Shown: positions 44,361-53,500 of the stretch, in pieces
How positions within the stretch are numbered: position 1 is the stretch's first letter
Layout: every line of letters begins with the position of its first letter
Assembly (NCBI RefSeq): GCF_014109825.1
Contig: NZ_CP059576.1
Location: forward strand, 3,016,501-3,080,500
From: Legionella sp. PC997
Lineage (GTDB): Bacteria > Pseudomonadota > Gammaproteobacteria > Legionellales > Legionellaceae
Reading direction: 5' to 3'
DNA length: 64,000 nt
Made by a program: the position numbers and the translations under genes
Notes under the pieces: generated by a model
Database searches by the model: none
What the model was told of the DNA's origin: nothing
What the model saw: only the letters and a program-made list of their open reading frames with translations

Positions 44361-45487
44361 GGCTCTAACTCCTGCATTTGTCGGGGTGTTAACTTAACTT
44401 CTTTTATGGCTATTTCCAAAGCTTTAATCGCCTCATCTATCATTGGTACCAAAGAACGCCGGCCCATTTCTTTCTCAGCTTTCCAGTGAGCGTACGGGCC
44501 TGCAACTTCTGAAAAAGGTGTTTGTCTACCAACACAATTGAGCATATACCATAAACGTCTATCAACCGGTCTTAACCATAAAAATTCCGAGCTCGGAACA
44601 ACCCCATCATCCCGGGCTTTTTCTAGTAATGAAGCCATTACACTTAAAGTATAGGCGTGTTTTGTAACAACTTCCTGTATAATTTCTGTGTTTTTATATT
44701 TTTCTATTGTGGGTCTAGCAACAGAATAGTCAAGTTTTCCTGCAACATAAGTTCTATCTAAAGTTGTTAAAATATTATTTGCAGCATCTCTATCTCGATT
44801 AATACGAGCAAGGAAAACAGCAGCTAACGCGTAAGCTTGTGGTGAACAATGTTCAAAACCATCCCAATACGGGCCTAATTGTAGGGTAAAAACTCGTTTC
44901 GCATCCCCTCTTCGAATCCCTGCGGTCATCTCCTGGCCAGGTACAGGATTGTCTAATAATACATCTTCTTTTTTTAACAAATTGTATTTGCGCGCAAATT
45001 CCATGGGTGTTAGAGCCATGGCCCAAGGACCTTTATTTATATCTTGCTCGACTAAATCTTCTTTAACAATAGGCATAATTGCAGGCCAGTTAAATTGCTC
45101 TTGCTCACGTAATTTTTTCATATCATAAATTTTGCGAAACTTAAGAGTAATATTGGACTGATACAAAAGAACTGCCAAAACAAGTAATACAAGAACTACA
45201 GGATAACGCATGAAGTCGCCCACAGCACGTGTAGTATCTACGAGTTGTTCCCAATTCACTGCATTGGGATCAATAGTTTGCATGATTTGAATCAAGCTTG
45301 CTAGTTGCTCACTATGAACAAAAAGATTAACTAGTTTTGCTTGCCAAATATTAATTTGAAAAACAACCATCACAATATACTGATGTCCCATTTTCCATAT
45401 CAGAAACACAGTAATAAACAACAGTACCATGACCCATATTGGACCCATGCCACTATCTTGACCTTGTTGTTGCGGTTGTTGTGCCAT
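44357..45487 (-). CDS. icmP: Type IV coupling complex protein IcmP (DotM)
   Basis: Inner-membrane partner of IcmO; its cytoplasmic domain binds glutamate-rich effector signals in L. pneumophila. The 376-residue product (L. pneumophila length) begins MAQQPQQQG, has two membrane segments (about 15-40 and 80-105) and a basic cytoplasmic domain. An in-frame ATG at 45559 lies upstream of the TATACT promoter and is rejected. Own promoter 107 bases after icmQ. Confidence 0.96.
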   Translation of the reverse strand: MAQQPQQQGQDSGMGPIWVMVLLFITVFLIWKMGHQYIVMVVFQINIWQAKLVNLFVHSEQLASLIQIMQTIDPNAVNWEQLVDTTRAVGDFMRYPVVLVLLVLAVLLYQSNITLKFRKIYDMKKLREQEQFNWPAIMPIVKEDLVEQDINKGPWAMALTPMEFARKYNLLKKEDVLLDNPVPGQEMTAGIRRGDAKRVFTLQLGPYWDGFEHCSPQAYALAAVFLARINRDRDAANNILTTLDRTYVAGKLDYSVARPTIEKYKNTEIIQEVVTKHAYTLSVMASLLEKARDDGVVPSSEFLWLRPVDRRLWYMLNCVGRQTPFSEVAGPYAHWKAEKEMGRRSLVPMIDEAIKALEIAIKEVKLTPRQMQELEP

Positions 45488-45518
45488 TAATGATACTTCA
45501 AAATAATTGTTTGCTTTA

Positions 45519-45524
45519 AGTATA
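45519..45524 (-). promoter_or_regulatory. TATACT element upstream of icmP
   Basis: Minus-strand TATACT at 45524-45519, 32 bases upstream of the icmP ATG. The same hexamer was described in L. pneumophila icm promoters as an essential element acting as the -10. No clear -35 is seen. Confidence 0.6.
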
Positions 45525-45594
45525 TACTGCTCTATGATAATTTTGCGAGAGATCCGCAAGTATATCTATGCTTTTATACCATGTTAAAACAGGA

Positions 45595-46173
45595 TCACTG
45601 TTCTTTAATCAAACGACCACGTGAATATTTATAAACACCCGTTAGATGAACAAAACGAGTAATATTTTCTACGTCTAAAGATCTATCTTTTAACGTGAGC
45701 AATGGACTACCTAATCTATCATATAAGATTTTATCAGGAGCAAGAGAAATAATATCAGTTTTATTAATGTAAATCGCAACATACGCCTCGTTCTGCTTAT
45801 TCTCTTTTGATTTAATTATGGCGACTACTTGTTCTTCATTAGTGTAGATTGGACGAGAAATCATTTGACGCGGCAAGTTGGCAATTATCCTTTCCCAGGA
45901 TGAAAGATTAGAACCATCCGATGAGTATAAAGAAACAAAAACTTCCTGCTGACCGCTTCGTAAAGCAAGGCGATTTGCTAAATGAGCATCAGAGCGAAGT
46001 TGCGCTTGGCTACGCGCATTAATTTTCTTAGCAAAATTATCGCGAATTCCAACTAAGCGATTACCAATTGACCTCAGAAAATTTGACTTATCCCAAGGCC
46101 CATTTTGAATCGCATAATCCAATGCTTTAAGAATCGCGTCATTATGCTCTTCGGTAAACGTTTCTTTTTTCAT
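45595..46173 (-). CDS. icmQ: Dot/Icm pore-forming protein IcmQ
   Basis: Cytoplasmic protein that inserts in lipid membranes and is held in check by IcmR or Fir chaperones. The 192-residue product (L. pneumophila 191) has the conserved N-terminal region (KKETFTEEHNDAILKALDYAIQNGPWDKSNFLRSIGNRL), which binds the chaperone, a linker, and a C-terminal domain similar to ADP-ribosyltransferase folds. The start is ATG at 46173; a longer frame adds a hydrophobic N-terminal stretch not found in the family and crosses the promoter region. Confidence 0.96.
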   Translation of the reverse strand: MKKETFTEEHNDAILKALDYAIQNGPWDKSNFLRSIGNRLVGIRDNFAKKINARSQAQLRSDAHLANRLALRSGQQEVFVSLYSSDGSNLSSWERIIANLPRQMISRPIYTNEEQVVAIIKSKENKQNEAYVAIYINKTDIISLAPDKILYDRLGSPLLTLKDRSLDVENITRFVHLTGVYKYSRGRLIKEQ

Positions 46174-46234
46174 AAAAATCAAATATAACCTTATAAGAAT
46201 GAAACACACTGCATAAAACAATGCAATATTAAGG

Positions 46235-46240
46235 AGTATA
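46235..46240 (-). promoter_or_regulatory. TATACT element upstream of icmQ
   Basis: Minus-strand TATACT at 46240-46235, 62 bases before the icmQ ATG and just after the terminator that ends fir. It gives icmQ its own promoter. Confidence 0.55.
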
Positions 46241-46260
46241 ACAGTAATTTCGATTATATA

Positions 46261-46301
46261 AAAAAGATAAACTCACAAAGAGGCATGTAACCTCTTTGTG
46301 A
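46261..46301 (-). terminator. Strong terminator between fir and icmQ
   Basis: TCACAAAGAGG (46273-46283) and CCTCTTTGTGA (46291-46301) form a perfect 11-bp stem with a 7-base loop, followed on the minus strand by a T-rich run (down to 46261). It lies 41 bases after the fir stop. Confidence 0.85.
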
Positions 46302-46341
46302 ATCGTACAAAAAAAAGATTAAAATTTATTTGAAGTTACTA

Positions 46342-46719
46342 TTAACTCATTCCTAAGCGAGATCCACTTTCATTTTCAACTTCTTTGGCTGTCTCTTGTT
46401 GCTTAGATTCTTGAAGTTGTTGCTTCGCTTCATGGAAAAGTGGGTTTGCAACTTGTGTTTGTTGTTTCTCTTCTTTGGATTGTAGCGCTTGCAACGCTTC
46501 AGGACCTTGAGTTATTACATTGTTTACGGCATTTAAATTATTTATTGCTGCTTCAAGAAAATCCAAGCCATCTTTACCTGTTGCTAAAGCCACTGCTCTC
46601 ATTTTTAGAACAGTATCTTTTATGTTAGAGATTTCTTTAGCAGCAACTGTAGCAGCTGGCTCATCGCTTGGTCCGTGTTCTCCGTGAGCAAAAAAACTCT
46701 CTCTTTTCAAAAATCCCAT
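46342..46719 (-). CDS. fir: Fir: functional counterpart of IcmR, hypervariable IcmQ chaperone
   Basis: The position between icmS and icmQ is occupied in each Legionella species by a different gene (icmR in L. pneumophila, fir genes elsewhere) whose product binds IcmQ. The 125-residue product has a short N terminus, a helical segment (about 25-50), a second with DGLDFLEAAINNLNAVNNVI (about 50-72), then a Gln/Glu/Lys-rich tail (about 75-125). No signal peptide or membrane segment. The function is inferred from position and helical make-up; no sequence match is visible. AGGGGTG ribosome site upstream. Confidence 0.82.
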   Translation of the reverse strand: MGFLKRESFFAHGEHGPSDEPAATVAAKEISNIKDTVLKMRAVALATGKDGLDFLEAAINNLNAVNNVITQGPEALQALQSKEEKQQTQVANPLFHEAKQQLQESKQQETAKEVENESGSRLGMS

Positions 46720-46757
46720 CGCATCACCCCTAAAACATAAAAATCTTTAATAGATTT

Positions 46758-46763
46758 AGTGTA
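46758..46763 (-). promoter_or_regulatory. Possible promoter element (TACACT) upstream of fir
   Basis: Minus-strand TACACT at 46763-46758, 38 bases before the fir ATG. It differs by one base from the TATACT element found before icmT, icmQ and icmP, and lies at a similar distance from the start. L. pneumophila icmR has its own promoter. Confidence 0.35.
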
Positions 46764-46837
46764 CCAAAAAATATCGCCAATGTATTCTAAATCATCAGTG
46801 CTTTCGATTTCTTTACAATTTATTTTTAAAAGAGCAC

Positions 46838-47182
46838 CTAGTCGTACATCAACTCATCCAAAGGGGTATAATCACGACTGGGCCCCCCTTGAATTAACTC
46901 ATTTAATACGTCGGTCATACACAACAAACGTAAAACATTCGGTGTTACCTCATCAAAAATCACTCGGAGTCCTAACAAAGCACCTTCGGCCTCATCAAAT
47001 GTCGCTCCTAATCCATAACCAAGACATAGGGAGCACAATTGATCCGCCCGTTTTGCAATAGCGGGTAATAACCCTGTATCTACAAAAACCTCATCATAAC
47101 TCACAAATCGATCGTTAAGATAAAATTTTGCATTTAAACTGGCTGCAATAACTGACATGCATTTACTAATATCTCGTTCCAT
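46838..47182 (-). CDS. icmS: Dot/Icm effector adaptor IcmS
   Basis: Small acidic cytoplasmic chaperone that, with IcmW, delivers a class of effectors to the coupling complex. The 114-residue product equals the L. pneumophila size, starting MERDISKCMSVIAASLNAKFYLNDRFVSYDEVF. It begins one base after the icmT stop, so the two are co-translated. Confidence 0.96.
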   Translation of the reverse strand: MERDISKCMSVIAASLNAKFYLNDRFVSYDEVFVDTGLLPAIAKRADQLCSLCLGYGLGATFDEAEGALLGLRVIFDEVTPNVLRLLCMTDVLNELIQGGPSRDYTPLDELMYD

Positions 47183-47183
47183 A

Positions 47184-47441
47184 TTATCGCCACCACGGTT
47201 TTGAAGATTTAAGGGAGCCGGCCAAAACGCTTCTTATCCACCTTAAAAAAACAGGAACTGTAAAACCGTAATGCTCAATAATGCCAAAAAACACTGCAGA
47301 GATTAAAACCAAAACCCCTGTCCAAATCCTAATGTGCATTAAAAATAAAAAAATAGGGAAAGCTGCTCGAGCATCAACTATAAAAAATCGGGCACTTCGC
47401 GCAGAATCTCTCCAATGTGCAGTTTCAGCAAATCCAGCCAT
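47184..47441 (-). CDS. icmT: Dot/Icm inner-membrane protein IcmT
   Basis: Small inner-membrane protein implicated in pore formation and egress in L. pneumophila. The 85-residue product starts MAGFAETAHWRDSARSARFFIVDARAAFP and has one or two membrane segments (about 29-60). First gene of the icm cluster; the GAGG ribosome site lies 10 bases before the ATG. Confidence 0.96.
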   Translation of the reverse strand: MAGFAETAHWRDSARSARFFIVDARAAFPIFLFLMHIRIWTGVLVLISAVFFGIIEHYGFTVPVFLRWIRSVLAGSLKSSKPWWR

Positions 47442-47476
47442 ATTTCAAGCCTCAAAAATAATCACCTCTTTTGAAA

Positions 47477-47482
47477 AGTATA
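47477..47482 (-). promoter_or_regulatory. TATACT element upstream of icmT
   Basis: Minus-strand TATACT at 47482-47477, 35 bases upstream of the icmT ATG, at almost the same distance as at icmP. Likely the promoter of icmT-icmS. Confidence 0.6.
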
Positions 47483-47583
47483 TACCTAAACAAAGTCTTT
47501 ATCACCTTGGTAATTTGTAAAATATATAATATTTTTACTACAATTCGTCTATTTAATGAATACTATAGATGATGGCTTAACAT

Positions 47584-47614
47584 TAAAAAAAAGCCCTCTC
47601 CAGTAAAGAAGAGG
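47584..47614 (-). terminator. Intrinsic terminator of the 76-codon gene
   Basis: On the minus strand CCTCT (47614-47610) and AGAGG (47599-47595) form a short GC-rich stem, followed by GC and eight T residues (47592-47585). It lies about 50 bases after the stop of the small gene and separates it from icmT. Confidence 0.75.
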
Positions 47615-47660
47615 AACTATAAGTACGGATGACGATTTTAATACGGATGACACTTTTATA

Positions 47661-47891
47661 TTATTTTTTATCCATTGGGGAATGTCCTTTGGTAAATGAC
47701 GCCCCTAAGATGTTGTTTAGGACGTGTTTCATTTCTAATTCCTCAGATGGTTTTTTTGCAGAGGGCGTTAATTGAGGCACAGCAAATTCTTGTGCAACTT
47801 CCTCTGTCTCCTGCGAGTTAGCTTCAGTACGGGTATTGCTTTGTCCGGCACCCAGTTTTCCTAACATTTTCGAAGTACTGTATTGACTCAT
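47661..47891 (-). CDS. Small hypothetical protein, possibly PmrA-regulated
   Basis: Not recognised. The 76-residue product (MSQYSTSKMLGKLGAGQSN...) is hydrophilic, without signal peptide or membrane segment, with a Glu/Gln-rich middle, a predicted helix ELEMKHVLNNILG and a Lys-rich end. The AGAAGG ribosome site and its own terminator support it as a real monocistronic gene. A PmrA-box-like sequence lies 47-63 bases upstream. In L. pneumophila PmrA activates many effectors, so a small effector or secretion accessory is possible but unproven. Confidence 0.6.
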   Translation of the reverse strand: MSQYSTSKMLGKLGAGQSNTRTEANSQETEEVAQEFAVPQLTPSAKKPSEELEMKHVLNNILGASFTKGHSPMDKK

Positions 47892-47937
47892 CTGAATTCC
47901 TTCTATGACACCATAACTAATAAATTAGCATAAAGAA

Positions 47938-47954
47938 CTTAAGGAATTATTAAC
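47938..47954 (-). promoter_or_regulatory. PmrA-box-like direct repeat
   Basis: On the minus strand GTTAAT-AATTC-CTTAAG (47954-47938) matches the enterobacterial PmrA consensus YTTAAK-N5-YTTAAK at 11 of 12 positions, with two TTAA half-sites 11 bases apart. It lies 47 bases before the 76-codon gene. A weak TATGCT follows as a possible -10. Confidence 0.5.
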
Positions 47955-48017
47955 ACAATTATATTTTTTATAAAAAATACTATTGAGTAGTATGTCTATT
48001 TTACGTTATGTTAAAAC

Positions 48018-48129
48018 AACCTATTAAAAAATAGGTTCACTTGTCATTTATGGATGAATGCAATTGCTCAACTGACTCCAAAAGTCAAAGCGATTGAGAA
48101 ACAATAGAGTCTTAAGCAATGGGACTCTA
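48018..48129 (+). promoter_or_regulatory. Cold-shock gene leader with two hairpins
   Basis: AACCTATT (48018-48025) and AATAGGTT (48030-48037) form a perfect hairpin with a 4-base loop. TAGAGTC (48105-48111) and GACTCTA (48123-48129) form a second, ending 4 bases before the AGGAGG ribosome site (48134-48139). Cold-shock mRNAs often have long structured leaders that control stability or translation by temperature; this is inference from position. No T-run follows either stem on the plus strand. Confidence 0.45.
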
Positions 48130-48143
48130 GAACAGGAGGAAAT

Positions 48144-48374
48144 ATGGCTAAAGGTGAAGTTAAATGGTTTAATAACGCCAAAGGTTGGGGGTTTATTATT
48201 CCAGAAAATGGCGGCGACGATATTTTTGTTCATTTCTCGTCGATTCATGGCACAGGCTACAAAACATTAGTTCCCGGGCAAACAGTCAATTACGATGTAG
48301 AACAAGGGGATAAAGGTTTGCATGCAGCTAATGTAATAGTACTTAGTGAAAATGCTAATACTGAAATGGCTTAA
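48144..48374 (+). CDS. Cold-shock domain protein (CspA family)
   Basis: Single-stranded nucleic acid binding OB-fold protein acting as RNA chaperone. The 76-residue product has RNP1 in the form KGWGFI (usually KGFGFI) and RNP2 DIFVHFS; the rest is typical (AANVIVLSE near the end). The AGGAGG ribosome site is consensus. Legionella have several csp paralogues; which one this is cannot be told. Confidence 0.93.
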   Translation: MAKGEVKWFNNAKGWGFIIPENGGDDIFVHFSSIHGTGYKTLVPGQTVNYDVEQGDKGLHAANVIVLSENANTEMA

Positions 48375-48504
48375 TTAAGTTAACGCAGTATCATGTGGTG
48401 CTGCGTCCATTAGCCAAGAAAACGAGATAATTGTTCACAAATACTGAATTAAAAACTGTCTTCATGTATGATGACCTTATCCTCTTTAAGGTTAAGAATT
48501 GGCA

Positions 48505-49524
48505 ATGAAGCATGGTTTATTACTCATAAATCTTGGCACCCCTAAGAGTGCAGATACTTTATCTGTCGGGAGCTATTTACGCGAATTTCTTACTGATAAA
48601 CGCGTCATCGATCTCCCTGTTTTACTTCGCTATGTGCTCGTTTATGCATTTATTTTACCTTTTCGTTCCAGACGCTCTGCCCATGCCTATCAATCCATAT
48701 GGACTGAACAAGGTTCGCCTTTACTATTTCATAGCCAAAACTTAGTTAACCAATTGCAAAAAGAAGTGGGAGCCGAACACCTCATTGCTCTTGGCATGCG
48801 TTATGGAGAACCCTCTATTGAGAGTGCTTTGAATAAGTTAAAACATTGCGAATCCATTACTATTCTGCCTTTATACCCGCAATATTCTTCCGCAGCTAGC
48901 GGCTCATCCATTGCGGAAGCGATGCGTATCATGAGCAGTTGGGAGCTTATTCCATCCATTCATATCATCCGTGATTTTTTTCAACATCCAGCGTACTTAA
49001 AAGCACAAGCCCAAATTATTAAAGCGTCTCTTGAAGAAGATTCCCATGTTCTTTTTAGCTACCATGGAATTCCTGAGCGCCAAATTACTAAAAGCAGCTG
49101 TAAGACTATTTGTATTGAATCCTGCCCTCCTTTAAGAGATGAAACTCAAGGTTGTTATAGAGCACAATGTTATGAAAACAGTCGTTTATTGGCCCAGGAA
49201 TTGGGCTTATCTTCGAATAGCTACAGTACTGCGTTCCAATCAAGACTGGGCAAAACACCCTGGGTAAAACCTTATACGGATCAGATCCTAGCTGAATTGA
49301 TTGCTCGAGGAATTAAAAAATTGATTGTTGTTTGTCCTTCTTTTGTAGCCGACTGTTTGGAAACACTCGAAGAAATAGGAATGCGGCTCAAACAACAATG
49401 GACAACGCTTGGTGGTGAAGAATTAATTAACCTGCCTAGTATGAATGTCGACCCTTTATGGAGGAAGGCCATCATTGAAATCGCGCATCTGCAACCCGCT
49501 TCTCAACCCAGGAGCCTTTCGTGA
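48505..49524 (+). CDS. hemH: Ferrochelatase
   Basis: Inserts ferrous iron in protoporphyrin IX to make heme. The 339-residue product has the N-terminal LLLINLGTPKS, the substrate block FSYHGIPERQ with the catalytic His, SRLGKTPWVKPYTD, and the late Glu-containing VVCPSFVADCLETLEEI. An in-frame TTG two codons earlier (48499) is better spaced from AAGG and could be the real start. It overlaps the efflux adaptor by 4 bases. Confidence 0.95.
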   Translation: MKHGLLLINLGTPKSADTLSVGSYLREFLTDKRVIDLPVLLRYVLVYAFILPFRSRRSAHAYQSIWTEQGSPLLFHSQNLVNQLQKEVGAEHLIALGMRYGEPSIESALNKLKHCESITILPLYPQYSSAASGSSIAEAMRIMSSWELIPSIHIIRDFFQHPAYLKAQAQIIKASLEEDSHVLFSYHGIPERQITKSSCKTICIESCPPLRDETQGCYRAQCYENSRLLAQELGLSSNSYSTAFQSRLGKTPWVKPYTDQILAELIARGIKKLIVVCPSFVADCLETLEEIGMRLKQQWTTLGGEELINLPSMNVDPLWRKAIIEIAHLQPASQPRSLS

Positions 49525-50573
49525 AGCCCCAGCTAATCGTTGCCAATATCTGGGGTATTCTCGTTTCTAAATTGAAGATTATTGGATTATCAAGCATTCT
49601 TCTTATTGCTTTGGGTGTCTACTTAAAACTCTATTATCATACGGCCAAAGCTCCAGCCTCATCACTTAAAATAGTGGAGACCGTGACGGTTTCTCCGTCA
49701 ACAATTGAAAAAAAGATAAAGCTTATTGGCATAATACGCCCTAAGCATGCTGCAGTTCTTATTGCCAAAGGATCGGGAGTGCTTGATATCCTCATGAACT
49801 CAGGACAAATAGTCCAAAAAGGTGACTTAATTGCCAAAATAACTAATCCAGATATTGAAAGAAGCTATCAACTCTCTAAAGAAACAGAACGATTGGAAAA
49901 CACTCAATATCAACGGCTTAAAAATTTACAACAAACAGGATTTGTTAGTGCACGAGAAGTAGAGGAGAAAAAGAGAATCTGGATTGATTCGCAAAAAGAA
50001 AAAGCAAAGACCAAAATTGAATTAAAAAATATGCGTTTTTATGCTCCATTCGATGGCGTTATTGGTGCATTTAAAATTAAAGAAGGGGCACAGGTAACTG
50101 ACGGCGCGGCGGTAGTTACCATCTATGATCCGGATTCGTTAAGCGTTGAAATTGATATTCCCTGTACGAATATTCATTCAATCGATGAAAACCAGCCAAT
50201 TTATATATTAGGAACACGGTATCATTTAAGTCATGTACAAAAAATGATTGATGATGAAACCCATATGTGCCCAGCGGATGTTGATATCCAATGCACTCAT
50301 TGCTTAGTAGGAGCCAGCGTATCCACCCAATTGGTTGTGAACAAAAAAACAGAGGCCTTAGTTATTCCTACGCAAGCTTTATTTCTCAAAAAAGGTACAA
50401 CTCATGTTTATAAGGTCGTGGATAAAAAAATTGAACTTGTAGCCGTCAAAACAGGGTTACAAGAGCAAGATAAGGTTGAGATTATTTCAGGATTAAAATC
50501 TGGAGATCAAATAGTAAGCAAAAGTCCCGAGCGATTATATTCGGGACTGGAAGTCTCAATTTATAAAGGCTAA
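49521..50573 (+). CDS. RND efflux periplasmic adaptor
   Basis: Membrane fusion protein (HlyD/AcrA type) linking an inner-membrane RND pump to an outer-membrane factor. The 350-residue product has an N-terminal membrane anchor (about residues 17-35), a biotinyl-lipoyl-like motif split by a helical hairpin (GSGVLDILMNSGQIVQKGDLIAKI ... FYAPFDGVIGAF) and a beta-barrel domain. The GTG start with GGAG upstream overlaps the hemH stop (GTGA). No TolC-like gene is nearby. Confidence 0.9.
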   Translation: MKPQLIVANIWGILVSKLKIIGLSSILLIALGVYLKLYYHTAKAPASSLKIVETVTVSPSTIEKKIKLIGIIRPKHAAVLIAKGSGVLDILMNSGQIVQKGDLIAKITNPDIERSYQLSKETERLENTQYQRLKNLQQTGFVSAREVEEKKRIWIDSQKEKAKTKIELKNMRFYAPFDGVIGAFKIKEGAQVTDGAAVVTIYDPDSLSVEIDIPCTNIHSIDENQPIYILGTRYHLSHVQKMIDDETHMCPADVDIQCTHCLVGASVSTQLVVNKKTEALVIPTQALFLKKGTTHVYKVVDKKIELVAVKTGLQEQDKVEIISGLKSGDQIVSKSPERLYSGLEVSIYKG

Positions 50574-50583
50574 GCATCCTCTT

Positions 50584-53500
50584 ATGAAATTTACAAGCTA
50601 TTTCTTAAAGCATCCCGTGATTGCAATTATACTTAATTCCATGGTTCTGCTTCTGGGAATACTGTGTTTTAATTCGTTACCTTTGAGAGAATATCCCAAT
50701 ATCAGTTTCCCGGTTATTACAATAAATACCACTTATCCCAATGCTAGCCCTGAATTAGTCGAATCAGTTGTAACTAATGCCCTCGAGGATCAGCTTGCTG
50801 GGGTAGAAGGATTAGAACTAATGACGTCACGTTCTAACCCAGGAAACTCATATATTACTTTAAGATTTCGTCCAGGGACCTCCATGGACAAAGCGTTGAA
50901 TGCCGCTCATGAAGCCGCGCGGTTGGCACAACTTCCATCATCAGTAAAATCACCTGTTATTGAACGTCAGCGCCAGGCGGATGGCTTGCCTTTTATAGGA
51001 ATTGCCCTGGAGTCTTCTTCGTTAAATTTTGGAGAGCTCACCCATTATGCCAATTTGAATCTAAAAAATACGCTCCGTAGCCTTAAAGGAGTTGCTTCAG
51101 TTGATGTATGGGGGCAACCTTACACTTATAGTATTCAATTAGATCAGAAAAAATTATATACATTCGGCATCAATGTTGATGAGGTAGCCAATGCGATTGC
51201 TAATAACCATTTATCGCTACCAGCAGGTAGTTATCAAGACAAGATTCCTACTACACTTGATTTTGAATTGAAAACTCCGGAAGATTATGAAAATCTAGTA
51301 ATCAAAACTCAAAATCATCATCCAGTTTTTCTCAAGTCATTAGCAAAAATTCAATTAACTACCGACACCAGCCAATTTCGAGTTAAAGTCAACGGGCATT
51401 CAGGATTAGTACTTGCAATTAATCGCGCGAGTGATGCAAATCCAATTGAGGTATCTCAAAGTGTCCGTAAAGAACTCAACATCTTAAAAAAAAGTTTACC
51501 TGATGACATCAAGACTAAAATCATAATTGATCAATCGGAATTTATTAAGGCTTCCCTTAAAAACATTCAATCTTCTATCATTGAATCAATTTGCTTAGTC
51601 TTAGTGATCATTTTCATTTTTCTGCGAACTATACGCGCTACACTTATTCCTTTAATTGCAATTCCGATTTCTCTTTTGGGTTCTTTATTGTTTTTGAAAA
51701 TTGCAGGCTTTAGTATAAATCAAATGACGCTTCTTGCGATGGTATTGGCTGTTGGTTTAGTAGTAGATGATGCCATTATTGTTCTTGAGAATATATGGCG
51801 TCATATTGAAGACAATTTATCTCCTATGGAAGCCGCACTTAAAGGCTCCAAACAAATAGGTTTTGCCATTGTCGCGATGACATTAACTTTAACGAGCGTT
51901 TATGCCCCTATCGCTTTAATTGACGGCATGATCGGTCAATTGTTCATTGAATTTGCAGTCGCCCTAGCAGGAAGTGTATTCATCTCAGGAATGGTAGCAT
52001 TGACCCTTTCACCTTTGATGTGCGCTACATTCTTGCATAAAAATACAAAACACCTATGGCCAGGGATTGATAGGTTCCTAAATAGCCTTGCTCAGTATTA
52101 CTATAAATTACTTAATATTATCATCCATCGGAAAAAAACTACCCTTTTTATCCTATTCCTTTCATTGAGTTTGAGCCTGCTCTTTTACAAAATAATGCCT
52201 GGTGAAACGGCCCCGAAAGAAGATCGTGGCTTGATAGGTATTTACACTCCACCGTCATCCGGAGATAACTTGGACACCCTAGAAGCCAATACCAAACTCG
52301 TGCAAAAATTTGTAGGTAAAGTGCCCGAAGCAAAAAATACATTAACCTTTTTAGGAACTTGGGGTAGTAGTATTGTTATGCCTTTAAAATCTCATCAACA
52401 AAGAACTCGTTCAGCCGAGCAGATTGTTCATTCATTAAAACCTAAAACTGAGCGACTACCCTCAGTCGATGCTTCGATTTGGAGCTGGGACTCAGGATTA
52501 CCTGGAGTAGAAGATGCACGTAATAACTCTGAACTGGAACTCGTTATTTCAACCACCGAGGATTTCCGCCAATTATTTGAAACAACAGAACGCTTGAAAA
52601 AGATACTGGATCAAAGCAAAACATTTGCTTCTACTCGTTATGATTTGCGTCTCGATTCGATGGGATACTCAATAAATATAGATAAAAACACCTTAGCCCA
52701 ATTAGGATTGACTCCCGCACAATTAGCTAAAACCGTTGAAGTTTTTTTCAGCAGTGATAAGTCCTTAACATTTCAAAAAGATGGGGTCTCTTACAATCTA
52801 ACCTTGCAGGGATCATCCAAACCCTGGACCCTAGATGAACTTTATCTTACAGCGCCCTCCGGAAAGCGCATTTCATTAGGTTCAGTGGCTCAAATGAAAA
52901 GACGTGCCCAGCCCACCGCATTAGAACATGTCAACCAAATGCGCTCGACAACTTTATATGCCCAATTACCTGAAAAACAATCCTTTAAAAAAGGAATGAA
53001 TGAGCTCTTGGAGCTCGCTAAAGAAAACCTCCCCAACCAGTATAAATTAAGTTGGGGTGGTGCCGCCAAAGCCTATAATGAATCGTCGCATACGATGGTT
53101 TTGTTATTTGCTTTAGCGATACTCTTTATTTATGCCATTCTCGCAGCCCAATTTGAAAATTTTATTTACCCACTCATCATTTTACTCACCGTACCTTTAG
53201 CTTGTTTTGGGGCCTTATTGTTCGCTTACTTATTTGGTCAATCTCTCAATATTTTTACCCAAGTCGGTTTAGTCACCTTAGTTGGACTAATCAGTAAACA
53301 TGGTATTTTGATTGTAGAATTTGCGAATCAATTGCAAAAAGAAGGATTTTCATTAGCGGATGCGATAAAGAAATCGTGCTCATTAAGGCTGCGCCCTATT
53401 CTCATGACTACTGGCGCTATGGTTTTTGGTGCGATACCGTTGGTACTTTCACATGATGCTGGAGCTGAAGCCAGGCATGCAATAGGTACAGTACTTATTG

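Noticed and set aside
46174-46221. Extended N terminus for IcmQ with a hydrophobic segment
   Set aside because: It lacks a ribosome site and is not part of the family; ATG at 46173 gives the known length.
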